Assembly: GCA_044448685.1 (NCBI GenBank)
Contig: JBIOHC010000006.1
Span: 1 to 64,000, forward strand
Length of the DNA stretch: 64,000 nt
DNA from: Palsa-965 sp044448685
Lineage (GTDB): Bacteria > Bacteroidota > Bacteroidia > Palsa-965
Direction of reading: 5' to 3'
Within the stretch, counting starts at the first letter, position 1, and each line of letters starts with the position of its first letter. Shown here piece after piece: positions 32,240-42,200 of this stretch. A model generated the notes under the pieces. It did no database searches and was not told the origin of the DNA. It saw only the letters and a program-made list of their open reading frames with translations. The translations under genes were made by a program, and so were the position numbers.

Positions 32240-33535
32240 TTATTGAACCGGCTGCTGCAGAGCTTCCAGATCTTTTCCTATATCTTTCCGGAAGTATCGT
32301 CCTGTAAAATCAATTCGGGATGCATTGGATATGGATTGTACTGCAGCCTCCTTAATACTTTCCCCAAGGGAGGTAACGGCAATAACCCGACCTCCGTTTG
32401 TCAGAACAGATTTACCCGATGATGAAGTTCCGGCATGGAACACCAGACTGTTTTGAATATTTTCAAAACCTGTAATAGGGTCTCCTTTGTGATAGGCTCC
32501 CGGATAACCTCCTGCTACAAGCATAACAGTAACTGCGGTACGCGGATCAGTCGTGTAAGTTCTTTCTGCCAAAGTCTGGGTCGCCACCCCTTCAAACAAA
32601 TCCAGCAAATCACTTTCTATCCTTGGCAGCACAGTTTCAGTTTCCGGATCACCCATGCGGCAGTTGTATTCAATCACAAAGGGTTCTCCATCGCAATTCA
32701 TCAGGCCAATAAAAATGAAGCCCCGGTAATCGATACCGTCTTTTTTCAGTCCTTCAATTGTTGGAATAATAATTCGATTTTCCACTTTATCCAGAAAAAT
32801 TTTATCGGCAAAGGGTACCGGAGAAACAGCTCCCATACCTCCTGTATTCAATCCCTGATCTCCTTCACCTATCCGTTTATAATCTTTAGCAGAAGGCAGT
32901 TGCTTGTATGAAATACCATCACTTAATACAAATACAGACAGTTCTATCCCTTTTAGAAACTCTTCAATAACCACCTGAGCGCTGGCTGTTCCGAATTTGG
33001 CATCGGCAAGCATTGCTGTGAGTTCTGTTTTCGCTTCAGCAAGTGTGGAAGGAATCACTACACCTTTTCCGGCAGCAAGACCATCGGCTTTGAGTACATA
33101 AGGAGGTTTCAGTGTTTCCAGGAATTCAAGTCCCTTCTCAATAGTAGCTTTGCTGAATGTCTGATACCTTGCAGTAGGTATCTTATGACGTGTCATGAAC
33201 TGTTTGGAGAAATCCTTGCTTCCTTCAAGCTGAGCTCCGGCTTTGCAGGGACCAATAACAGGTAAATGCTGCAGAGCGGGGTTTTCCTTGAAGTAGTCGT
33301 AAATTCCCTTCACAAGCGGGTCTTCCGGACCTACAACCACCATCTGAATGTCCTGCTCCAGCGCAAACTTACCCAAACCTTCAAAATCAAGAGGGCTGAG
33401 GTTCACGTTGCTTCCTATCAATGCAGTGCCGGCATTTCCGGGAGCAATAAAAAGTTTTTTCAGTCTCTTACTTTGAGCAAGCTTCCAGGCAAAGGCATGT
33501 TCTCTTCCACCCGAACCAATAATTAAAATATTCAT
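32240..33535 (-). CDS. purD: Phosphoribosylamine-glycine ligase
   Basis: Second step of de novo purine synthesis. The 431-residue ATP-grasp enzyme shows the N-terminal MNILIIGSGGREHAFAWKLA, phosphate-binding KADGLAAGKGVVIP, and the metal and ATP-binding YNCRMGDPETETVLPRI. It begins 4 bp after the DUF4412 gene, so the two are probably co-transcribed. Confidence 0.97.
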   Translation of the reverse strand: MNILIIGSGGREHAFAWKLAQSKRLKKLFIAPGNAGTALIGSNVNLSPLDFEGLGKFALEQDIQMVVVGPEDPLVKGIYDYFKENPALQHLPVIGPCKAGAQLEGSKDFSKQFMTRHKIPTARYQTFSKATIEKGLEFLETLKPPYVLKADGLAAGKGVVIPSTLAEAKTELTAMLADAKFGTASAQVVIEEFLKGIELSVFVLSDGISYKQLPSAKDYKRIGEGDQGLNTGGMGAVSPVPFADKIFLDKVENRIIIPTIEGLKKDGIDYRGFIFIGLMNCDGEPFVIEYNCRMGDPETETVLPRIESDLLDLFEGVATQTLAERTYTTDPRTAVTVMLVAGGYPGAYHKGDPITGFENIQNSLVFHAGTSSSGKSVLTNGGRVIAVTSLGESIKEAAVQSISNASRIDFTGRYFRKDIGKDLEALQQPVQ

Positions 33536-33539
33536 AAGA

Positions 33540-34322
33540 TTAATGACCTCCTCCGGCTTGTTTTTTCATTGCTTCAATAAATTTCTGACGCTCTTCAGGA
33601 GTCATATCTTTCAGTTTGTTATAATCAAAACCCTGTCCGGGTGCCATCCCGGGAGCTGTTCCCGGAGCCGGTGTTTCCTGCTTGGTATATCCATCAGGGA
33701 TCTTGAATTTATCGGCACTGACAGCACCATTTTCAAAGCTTTCCAGTTCCAGGCTGTTTTCGTTGCCGCGCATATCTTTGGAAAATGTTTTAACGATGAA
33801 TCCGTCGGCATTAGCGCTCTTAAGAGCAGCAGAAGTGTTCCCCTTGCCCATCATACGGTTTCCACGGTGTGCATTGCTGTATTTTTCATAATCTGCAATT
33901 TCACGGGTTGTCCAGTATTCGGATACATGGTTGTTTTGTGTAACCTGGGAATGAATACAGTTGTACTTCCCTATTTTTTCATTCCCCAGCACCTTTACTG
34001 TTGCCTCATTCCCCTTGGCTGTATCAGACTTATCCTTGATTTCCATTTCGGTATAAGTCTTGTTCTTGTCGTTCAGCGTAAAAATAGTCTTGGGTTTGTC
34101 TTTCAGGACCAGATTGCTGGTGCTGATTCCACCATTCGGCATCTGAGGAATATCCATGTTAAAGTCAGAACGGAAATTACCATCTGCATAATAACCGGTA
34201 ACAGAGCCCGTAGCACCAGAGCTGGAGCTTATTTTGTATTTAAAAATAACTCCGGTTTGTGCTGAAACCAGGGAGGTGAGAAACAGAATACCCAGGATGG
34301 GGGTAAGTATGTTTTTTTTCAT
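33540..34322 (-). CDS. DUF4412 domain secreted protein
   Basis: A 260-residue exported protein with signal peptide (about 1-21, cut after VSAQ). Its middle fits the DUF4412 family: a VLKDKPKTIFTLNDKNKTYTEM core and YNCIHSQVTQ..SEYWTTREI. The C-terminal 50 residues are Pro/Gly-rich, then KLKDMTPEERQKFIEAM. Function unknown. It is divergent from the tolC-like gene and precedes purD by 4 bp, with TATCTTTG at 34339-34346. Confidence 0.8.
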   Translation of the reverse strand: MKKNILTPILGILFLTSLVSAQTGVIFKYKISSSSGATGSVTGYYADGNFRSDFNMDIPQMPNGGISTSNLVLKDKPKTIFTLNDKNKTYTEMEIKDKSDTAKGNEATVKVLGNEKIGKYNCIHSQVTQNNHVSEYWTTREIADYEKYSNAHRGNRMMGKGNTSAALKSANADGFIVKTFSKDMRGNENSLELESFENGAVSADKFKIPDGYTKQETPAPGTAPGMAPGQGFDYNKLKDMTPEERQKFIEAMKKQAGGGH

Positions 34323-34338
34323 GTTTGTGAATTTTAAT

Positions 34339-34346
34339 CAAAGATA
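34339..34346 (-). promoter_or_regulatory. -7 box of the DUF4412-purD transcript
   Basis: TATCTTTG on the minus strand, a perfect match, 16 bp before the ATG. Confidence 0.55.
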
Positions 34347-34366
34347 TTAATTAGGAATGGATTCCG

Positions 34367-34374
34367 TACATTTG
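34367..34374 (+). promoter_or_regulatory. -7 box of the tolC-like operon
   Basis: TACATTTG, a perfect match. It is divergent to the DUF4412 promoter 20 bp away, so the two promoters share a control region. Confidence 0.55.
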
Positions 34375-34394
34375 AATGTTTTATGCATAAAATA

Positions 34395-35834
34395 ATGAGA
34401 AAAGGAATTGTTTATTGTTTCATACTGGCCGTTTTTCTTGCACTCCCTTCTTTTTGTAAGGCCCAGAAAACAGGCGCTCCATGGTCTTTACAACAATGTA
34501 TTGACTATGCCTTAAAAAACAATTTGCAGGTAAGGCAGACCGAAATTGTCCGTGAAACCAATGTAATCACACTTACCCAGGACAGGGCGAATCTGTTTCC
34601 GAATCTGAACGGGCAGGCAAATCATAATTATAACTTCGGACGAACGATCGATCTGTATACCAATACATTTGCCAATGACCTGGTACTGTCAGAGAATTTT
34701 GCCCTGAGCAGCGGACTGGTCCTTTTCAGCGGATGGCAGAAAATGAATACTATCAAACAAGGGCAATTTGATCTGATGGCAAGCAAGGAGGATGTGGAGA
34801 AGATGAAGAATGATATCTCCCTCAATATAGCCAATGCATATCTTCAAATTCTATTCAATGATGAATTGCTCACCGTTGCTGTCAACCAGGTTGGTATATC
34901 ACAGATACAGGTAGACCGTACCCGCAAGCTGGTAGATGCCGGTGCACAGGCCAAGGGTAACCTGCTTCAGATGCAGGCCCAGCTGGCAACCGATGAGCTC
35001 AGCGAAGCAAATGCACGGAATCAGGTTGATTTGGCTTATTTGAATCTTGTACAGCTTCTTGATATGGATAGTACCGGAGGGTTCAATATTGTAAAACCCG
35101 AACTCGGTGTGCCTTCCGAATCTCTTCTTAATGCAAGCGCGACACAGATTTATGATTTGGCATTAAAAAGTCAGCCTATGGTCAAGAGCGCTGAATATAA
35201 ACTAAAAAGTTATGATATGCAGTGGCGTGAAGCAAGAGGAAGTGTAAGTCCCCGTCTGTCCATGAATGTGGCTATCGGTACTGGTTATTCCGGAGCCAAT
35301 AAAGAGTTGGTAGGTTTGCCGACAGTGACCGGTTATCAATGGAATGGAGATGTGACAACAGGAGGACAGCAGGTATTACAACCTACTTTTGTGGCTCAGA
35401 CACGTACAACAGGTTTTACCAGCCAGCTTAGTTCAAATTTCAACAGAAGTGTAGGTTTCAGTTTAACAGTTCCTATTTTCAACGGCCTTCAGACATACAG
35501 CAATGTGGAGCGAGCCAGACTTCAGGTAAAAAATGCGGATCTGAATCTGCAGATCCAAAAGCTGCAGCTGAGGAAAACCATACAGCAGGCCTATGCCGAT
35601 GCCCATGCAGCGCTTATAAAGTTCCAGGCTACCAAGCGTTCTGTTGATGCCACTCAGGAATCATTCAAATATGCGGATCAGAAATTCAATGTAGGCTTGC
35701 TGAATTCACTGGATTACAATGATGCGAAGAATAAACTGGTAAAGGCCCAGTCCGACTTATTACAGGCTAAATACGATTATATATTCAAGGTTAAAGTACT
35801 GGATTTTTATCAGGGCAAACCTCTTTCATTCTAA
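34395..35834 (+). CDS. TolC-family outer membrane efflux protein
   Basis: A 479-residue outer-membrane channel: signal peptide (MRKGIVYCFILAVFLALPSFCKAQ), then two OEP repeats. Visible landmarks are SLQQCIDYALKNNLQVRQ at the first helical repeat, PNLNGQANHNYNFG at the barrel strand, and in the second half LSMNVAIGTGY and SFKYADQKFNVGLLNSLDYNDAKNKLVKAQ. I chose ATG 34395 over 34383 because it begins directly with the signal peptide. It is followed after 6 bp by the membrane-fusion protein, but no pump gene is present. Confidence 0.9.
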   Translation: MRKGIVYCFILAVFLALPSFCKAQKTGAPWSLQQCIDYALKNNLQVRQTEIVRETNVITLTQDRANLFPNLNGQANHNYNFGRTIDLYTNTFANDLVLSENFALSSGLVLFSGWQKMNTIKQGQFDLMASKEDVEKMKNDISLNIANAYLQILFNDELLTVAVNQVGISQIQVDRTRKLVDAGAQAKGNLLQMQAQLATDELSEANARNQVDLAYLNLVQLLDMDSTGGFNIVKPELGVPSESLLNASATQIYDLALKSQPMVKSAEYKLKSYDMQWREARGSVSPRLSMNVAIGTGYSGANKELVGLPTVTGYQWNGDVTTGGQQVLQPTFVAQTRTTGFTSQLSSNFNRSVGFSLTVPIFNGLQTYSNVERARLQVKNADLNLQIQKLQLRKTIQQAYADAHAALIKFQATKRSVDATQESFKYADQKFNVGLLNSLDYNDAKNKLVKAQSDLLQAKYDYIFKVKVLDFYQGKPLSF

Positions 35835-35840
35835 AAGCAT

Positions 35841-37208
35841 ATGAATACCAAAAAGCTGTTACTCTATGTCGGTATTCCGGCAGTAGTGATTATTGTTTTA
35901 CTTGCTGTTTTCAAATCGAATTCGGGTGTTACTACCTCTATCGCTGTTGAGAAAGCAATTCTCCGGAATATTACTGAAACGGTTTCGGCGAATGGGAAGG
36001 TGCAACCTGAAGTAGGCGTCAAGATCAGTTCTGATGTATCGGGTGAGATTGTGGAGCTTCCTTTTAAAGAAGGAGCGAAAGTTCAGAAGGGTGATTTGCT
36101 GGCACGGATCAACCCCATTATTTATAAATCGGCAGTTGATCAGATGCAGGCTTCGGTGAATATGGCCCGGGCACAGTACGAAAATTCCAAAGCCAGGCTT
36201 GCTCAGAGCAAGGCCAATGAAGCCAATCTGGAAGCGGTGTATATGCGGAACAAAAAGCTTTTTGATCAGGGTGCGATAGCCCAGTCGGATATTGATGCAT
36301 CCAAAGCCGGTTATGAAGGAGCAAAAGCGGATGTGGAAGCCTCTGAAGAAAGTGTTCATGCAGCGGAATTTACCGTTAAAAGCAATGAAGCATCATTGAA
36401 ATCAGCCACCGACAATCTGGCCAAAACGAATATCTATGCGCCGGTGTCGGGCATTCTAACCAAGCGAAATGTGGAGATGGGTGAAAGGGTTGTAGGCACT
36501 TCACAAATGGCCGGAACGGAAATGATGACCATTGCCGATCTGAATGCTATGGAAGTGAATGTGGATGTAAATGAAAATGATATTGTCCGTATTCATAACA
36601 GCGATACGGCCGAGATAGAAGTGGATGCCTATCATAACCGTAAATTCAAAGGGATTGTAACCGAGGTTTCCAATTCAGCCAATACGACAGGGGTGTCAAC
36701 AGATCAGGTTACCAATTTCACAGTAAAGATCCGTATCCTGGCATTTTCGTATGTGGACCTCATTGATGCACGTACCCCCCAGCTAAGTCCCTTCCGTACC
36801 GGGATGTCGGCAACTGTTGATATCCGGACGAAGTCTGAAAAGAATGTCCTGTCTGTTCCCATTCAGTCTGTTACAACCCGGAGTGATACTACCGGAAAAG
36901 GAAAGGGTAAAAAAAATGTTGACGAGGATGAACTTGTTGTAAAGGACAGTAAGGACAAGACCGATAAGAAGACCCCGGAAGAATTGAAACCCCAGGAATG
37001 TGTATTTGTGTATGACAAGGGTAAGGCTAAGCTCCGTAAGGTAAAGACTGGTATACAGGATGCGAATTATTTCCAGATTATTGACGGACTGAAAGAAGGA
37101 GAGGAAATTATTTCAGCGCCTTATACAGCTATTGCCAAATCCCTGAAGGATGGCTCCAAAGTAGAAAAGGTAGACAAGGAAATGCTCTACAAGAACAAGG
37201 ATAAATAG
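35841..37208 (+). CDS. Membrane-fusion protein (HlyD/MacA-type efflux adaptor)
   Basis: A 455-residue periplasmic adaptor anchored by an N-terminal helix (about 7-24). Biotinyl-lipoyl half motif near 60-90 (VSGEIVELPFKEGAKVQKGDLLARI), coiled-coil hairpin about 95-190, matching half motif APVSGILTKRNVEMGERV, and a beta-barrel domain with VDVNENDIVRI. A 30-residue Lys/Asp-rich insertion (about 352-385) in the membrane-proximal region is unusual. It probably pairs with the preceding channel and with a transporter encoded elsewhere. Confidence 0.88.
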   Translation: MNTKKLLLYVGIPAVVIIVLLAVFKSNSGVTTSIAVEKAILRNITETVSANGKVQPEVGVKISSDVSGEIVELPFKEGAKVQKGDLLARINPIIYKSAVDQMQASVNMARAQYENSKARLAQSKANEANLEAVYMRNKKLFDQGAIAQSDIDASKAGYEGAKADVEASEESVHAAEFTVKSNEASLKSATDNLAKTNIYAPVSGILTKRNVEMGERVVGTSQMAGTEMMTIADLNAMEVNVDVNENDIVRIHNSDTAEIEVDAYHNRKFKGIVTEVSNSANTTGVSTDQVTNFTVKIRILAFSYVDLIDARTPQLSPFRTGMSATVDIRTKSEKNVLSVPIQSVTTRSDTTGKGKGKKNVDEDELVVKDSKDKTDKKTPEELKPQECVFVYDKGKAKLRKVKTGIQDANYFQIIDGLKEGEEIISAPYTAIAKSLKDGSKVEKVDKEMLYKNKDK

Positions 37209-37210
37209 GG

Positions 37211-37891
37211 ATGGCTCTTATTCTTAATCTGGAAACTGCCACCAAAATGTGTTCCGTTGCACTGATATCAAACGGCAAGGTACTGGCATTTAAAGAACAG
37301 GGTGGGGACTATACCCATGCCGAAAATCTGACACTTTTTATTGAAGCTGTTTTTGCACAGGCAGGTATGGCTATGCAAAGTCTGGATGCTGTTGCTGTGA
37401 GTAAGGGCCCCGGTTCCTATACCGGTTTAAGGATTGGTGTTTCTGTGGCTAAGGGTCTTTGCTATGCCCTTGATAAGCCTTTGCTGGCTATTGATACACT
37501 CGAATCACTTGCTGCGGGTTGTACGTTCAGCAGTGCTGAGTCGTATTTGCTATGCCCAATGCTGGATGCCAGGAGAATGGAAGTGTATTGCGCACTCTAT
37601 GATCAGAAAGGGGGGGAGGTGGAGGCTGCCAGTGCACGAATCATAGATGAATTAGCGTTCAGGCCCTGGCTGGAGAAAGGGAAGGTGGTTTTTTTCGGTG
37701 ACGGGGCCGCGAAATGCAAGCCACTGCTGAACCATCCTAATGCCGTATTCCTTGATAATCTGGAACCTTCGGCCAGGTTTATGGCCGGGCTTTCTGAAAA
37801 AGCATTCCAATCCGGAAAGAGGGAAGATATAGCCTATTTTGTACCAGCCTATCTGAAAGATTTTCAGGCAGGCAAGAAAGCAGGAGCCTGA
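37211..37891 (+). CDS. tsaB: tRNA threonylcarbamoyladenosine biosynthesis protein TsaB
   Basis: A 226-residue ASKHA-fold partner of TsaD/TsaE needed for the t6A37 modification of ANN-decoding tRNAs. N-terminal ILNLETATKMCSVAL and the signature SKGPGSYTGLRIGVSVAKGLCYAL are typical. It starts two bases after the membrane-fusion gene stop, so it is translated from the same message although the functions are unrelated. It ends 2 bp from the stop of the convergent amidohydrolase gene. Confidence 0.92.
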   Translation: MALILNLETATKMCSVALISNGKVLAFKEQGGDYTHAENLTLFIEAVFAQAGMAMQSLDAVAVSKGPGSYTGLRIGVSVAKGLCYALDKPLLAIDTLESLAAGCTFSSAESYLLCPMLDARRMEVYCALYDQKGGEVEAASARIIDELAFRPWLEKGKVVFFGDGAAKCKPLLNHPNAVFLDNLEPSARFMAGLSEKAFQSGKREDIAYFVPAYLKDFQAGKKAGA

Positions 37892-37893
37892 AC

Positions 37894-39219
37894 TCAGTGC
37901 TGACCATATTTCTTCTTATACCGGTCGCTCAATGCTTTCTGCTCATTATTCATATCCAGTTTCTTTCCACGTATGAAGGCAAAAGTCAGCTGGTTGGTAC
38001 GCATATCCAGTGCATCACCTTCCGAAATAAACAGAGTAGCATCCTTACCTGGTTCCAATGATCCGGTTGTCTTCTCGATGCCCAGAATCTGAGCGGCATT
38101 CAGGGTGACAGATTGGAGCGCTTCCTCCTTATTCAATCCATAGGCAACTGTAGTACCTGCATTGAAAGCCAGATTACGGTTGAGATGGTATTCCTGATCG
38201 CCTTCCATACAAAGTGTATAGACGATACCTGCCTGATGCAGGAGGTAGGGAACACGGAAAGGCAGATCAACATCATCGTCGTTCTTGTCCGGGAGGCTGT
38301 GCACACGGCCCAAAATAACTTTTACACTGTTTGTTTTTAAAAGGGGAGTAACCATCCAGGAATCCATAGCACCTACAAGCACCAGTTTTTTGATGCCATA
38401 GGTTTTCGCAAAATCAACTGTTTCAGTAATCTCTTTCACATTATCGGCACGAACGTATAAGTTTTCGGTACCGTTGAGTAGTTTACGCATGGCTTCGAAT
38501 CGCAGGTTTTTCTCTTCCGTTTTATCTGTTTCGGCATAAGCTTTAGCGTCGGCAAAGAAATGCTGGAGGACAGTGACCTGTTTGTTGAATTCATTATTCG
38601 GTTGGAGAGCACCCGGGCCGTCATCTGTCCATGTACGGCTGGATTGCTTTGGCCAGGACATGTATATTCCATCGTCGAGCCGGTAGGCCATATCTTCCCA
38701 GTTCCATCCGTCCAGCTCCATGACTGATGAGGTTCCTGAAAGCAATCCGCCCCGGGGAGCCACCTGTGCCATCAGCACTCCGTTGGTCCGCATAGTTGGA
38801 ATAATTTTAGAGTCTGAATTAAATGAAATTCCGGCTCTCACATTGGGGTTCATACTTCCTGTTTCCCTTACGTCGAGGGTAGCTCTGACCGATTCTATTT
38901 CGGTAAGTCCGAGAGAAGTATTGGTTGCAATAAGACCGGGGTAAATTTGTTTCCCCGCGGCATTGATGGTGGTATCATAGGCATTGGCAGCCAGCTTGAG
39001 GGTGGTTGCATCGGCAACCAGATCCAGCTTGCCAGCTCTGAAACCTATGGCTGAATTCTGAATCACTTGTCCATTGCCCAGGTGAGCTGTTCCGTTAAGG
39101 ATCAGAACGCTTTTGGTTTGTGCCGGGGACGGGTATGGATTCTGGGCCTTTATCAGCTGCAGTGGCAGTAGCAGTAGGACGGTGAGTTTTATACTGGAAG
39201 TTATATTGAAGTTGAACAT
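37894..39219 (-). CDS. Amidohydrolase-family protein lacking metal ligands, exported
   Basis: A 441-residue protein with signal peptide (cut near LIKAQ), related to imidazolonepropionase-like amidohydrolases (composite beta domains at both ends, DATLFISEGDALDMRTNQL at the end). The first metal motif, normally HxH after PGLID, reads PGLIATNTSLG here, and the later metal His residues and catalytic Asp are also not evident. It is therefore probably catalytically inactive or uses another site. It lies 35 bp downstream of the 1031-residue amidohydrolase gene in the same transcript. Confidence 0.75.
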   Translation of the reverse strand: MFNFNITSSIKLTVLLLLPLQLIKAQNPYPSPAQTKSVLILNGTAHLGNGQVIQNSAIGFRAGKLDLVADATTLKLAANAYDTTINAAGKQIYPGLIATNTSLGLTEIESVRATLDVRETGSMNPNVRAGISFNSDSKIIPTMRTNGVLMAQVAPRGGLLSGTSSVMELDGWNWEDMAYRLDDGIYMSWPKQSSRTWTDDGPGALQPNNEFNKQVTVLQHFFADAKAYAETDKTEEKNLRFEAMRKLLNGTENLYVRADNVKEITETVDFAKTYGIKKLVLVGAMDSWMVTPLLKTNSVKVILGRVHSLPDKNDDDVDLPFRVPYLLHQAGIVYTLCMEGDQEYHLNRNLAFNAGTTVAYGLNKEEALQSVTLNAAQILGIEKTTGSLEPGKDATLFISEGDALDMRTNQLTFAFIRGKKLDMNNEQKALSDRYKKKYGQH

Positions 39220-39254
39220 GTTGGTTTTGTTAGCTGACAGAATGAAACGGAGAT

Positions 39255-42200
39255 TTAGTCCTGCATATAATCGGCAGATATATCATCACAGGTATACAAC
39301 CGGGGTTTTTTCGGATGAGGTTTGTTAACCGGAGCTCCTCCGTTTTTTTCTCTTACCATATCCTGAATAATGCGTGCTCTTTCTTTTAAAATTTCTTCCC
39401 GCATTTTTTTGTCTTCATCGATGTCATAATAGATAACCCCATCAATGATTGTTTTTTCAGCTTTTGCATAAATGGAAAGAGGGTTGTCGGACCACAACAC
39501 GACATCGGCATCTTTACCCACCTTTATACTTCCCATACGATGATCCAGATGCAGGAGTTTAGCCGGATTCAGGGTGACGAATTTAAATGCTTCTTCTTCC
39601 GGCACATTTCCGTATTTAACAGCTTTTGCAGCTTCCTGATTTAACCTGCGGGCCATTTCAGCATCGTCTGAGTTATAGGCAACCACAAGTCCGGCATTGT
39701 ACATGATAGCACCGTTATAAGGTGTGGCATCTTTCACTTCCATTTTATAAGCCCACCAGTCGCTGAAGGTGGAACCTCCGATATTTCGCATCTTCATTTT
39801 ATCGGCCACCTTATATCCTTCCAGGATGTGGGTGAACGTATTTACCTGGAAGCCCAGTGAATCTCCAAGTTTCATAAGCATCATCACTTCGCTTTGCACA
39901 TAAGAATGGCAGGTGATGAAACGCTTCTTATTCAGAATTTCGGCTATGGCATCCAGTTCCAGGTCACGGCGGGGACCTCCTGCCTTGATTCTGTCTTTTT
40001 CCGATTGTCCGGCAAAGGATTTCATTTTCAGATCATATTCCCTGGCACGGATAAATTCATCGGCATAAACCTGTTCAACACCCATACGTGTCTGTGGAAA
40101 GCGAATAGTATTGAAATCTCCCCAGTTGCTTTGTTTAACATTTTCTCCAAGGGCGAATTTTATATAACCGTCTGCGTTCTTAATTTTCATTTCTTCCGGA
40201 GCCTTGCCCCAGCGTAGTTTGATGAGGGCACTTTGTCCCCCTACAGGATTGGCTGACCCATGCAGCAGCTGGGCGGCAGTTACACCTCCGGCCAGCTGGC
40301 GGTATATATTGATATCCTCAGAGTTAACGACATCACCGATCCTTACTTCTCCGCTGGAAGCCTGTGATCCTTCATTGACTCCGTTACTGATGGCTATATG
40401 TGAATGTTCGTCAATTATTCCAGCTGAAAGATATTTACCTGTGCCGTCAATCACCTTCACTAAGGCAAGGTTGGGAACATCTATATTATCGGCAATACGA
40501 ACGATCTTATCGCTTGTGATATAAACGGACTTGTTTTTCAAAACCCCTTCCGCTTCATTGGTCCATACAGTTACATTCTTAATAAGGATACCTTCAAAAT
40601 GTTCAGGCTCCTTATTACGGGCTTCTTTGTAAATATCTTTGGCCTTATCTGAAATCTTTTCACCTAGCTCACGGGTGTCAGCCTTTTTGCCGTAGGAGCA
40701 GAAAGGATAAATGACATCTTCGAGTTTAGGGATTACTTTTTTGACCGTATCTTTTTTAGCTGCTTCAGGCTGGAAGGCTTCTTTAAGTGTGGCCGTCCAG
40801 CTGATCCAGGTTCCTTCCGGCAGTTGACCGTTACCGGCCATATTCAATGGGTTCTGTTCAATATTACCGGCAAGTCTAACTGTGCCCTGATTCTTCACTT
40901 CCCATGAAATGGCAATACCGTTGGCTTTTTCTGTCAGGGTGGCATTGACCTTCATGGTGTCGGTAAGGAAGAGCTGGCCCTTGAGTTTGTCAACTTCCCC
41001 GGTCACTTTCAGCTTATAAGTTTTATCTCCTGCTTTGAGCTCAAATGTTCCCCTCAGGTCAGCCAGGTTCATATCTGTCACGATATAAGGCTTACCGTTC
41101 ACCCAGTTTTCGTACAGCACATTTTTCTCATCAAATACATTGCCTGAAGTGATGATGAAATCGGCAACCATGCCGGGTTTCAGGGCTCCTATTTTATCAC
41201 TCAGTCCAAGCATTTCCGCCGGCGCAAAAGTGAGCGCTTTGAGTGCATTCTTTTCATCCAGGCCGTATGCAATGGCTTTGCGCAGATTTTTCCAGAAATC
41301 TTTTTTCTCTTTCAGGTCGGCAGTCGTGAACGCAAATGCAATTCCACGTTTAGAGAATGCAGAAGGATTCAGGGCAGCCATTTCCCAATGTTTGAGTTCA
41401 GTGAGTGAAACAAGGGACGCTTCATAAGGGTCTTCCACATCAAATGCCATCGGAAAATTAAGAGGCAGGATAAACTTATCGAAAGTAGCCTGTATCTCCT
41501 CCATACGCTGGTATTCATTGCCGGAACCTTTGATGATATACTTAACCTGGAATTCCTTGCCTATTTTATCAGCACGCAAATCGTTCAGTTTATCGCTGCA
41601 TTCAAAAATCTGGGGCAGAGACTGAAGGTTGTTAAAGGATTCCAGACTGATATTCGTTTCTTTCCTGTTTTTAGCTCCTGCATACCAGATAGCATCATAA
41701 TATGTCTGACGTAATAAAGCAATTGCGCCCATAAGCGATTCGGGGTTGCTTTGGGTAGAGGAGCCTTTATCGAAAGAATAGCAGGCAGCCGCTTTTTCTT
41801 TCAGTATCTGGTCCTGATCAGGTCCGTCGCCCAGGAATACGAATGCCGCTGATCCACGTGCAATGCCATCCCGTTGCAGTGTTAATGCAGCACCAAAGCC
41901 CAGCTTGCGGTATTCATCGGCGGCTTTGGAGTCGGCGGTAAAGAGACGTATGGCATCAGTTTCAGGTTTGATAGCCTGGTTCCAGTTATAAGCGCCTTTT
42001 TTATTGCTTTCATATTGTGGACTACCGAAGGAGCGTTTGCCTTTTTCGGGTTCTGCAATACCATAGGTGGTATACAGGTCAATAAAGGAAGGGTAGATGG
42101 ACTTTCCTTTCAGGTCCGTAGTCACAGCACCTTTAGGAATGTTTACAGCAGCTCCGGCTTCTGCAATGATCCCGTCCCTGATCAGGAGGGTGGCATCGGG

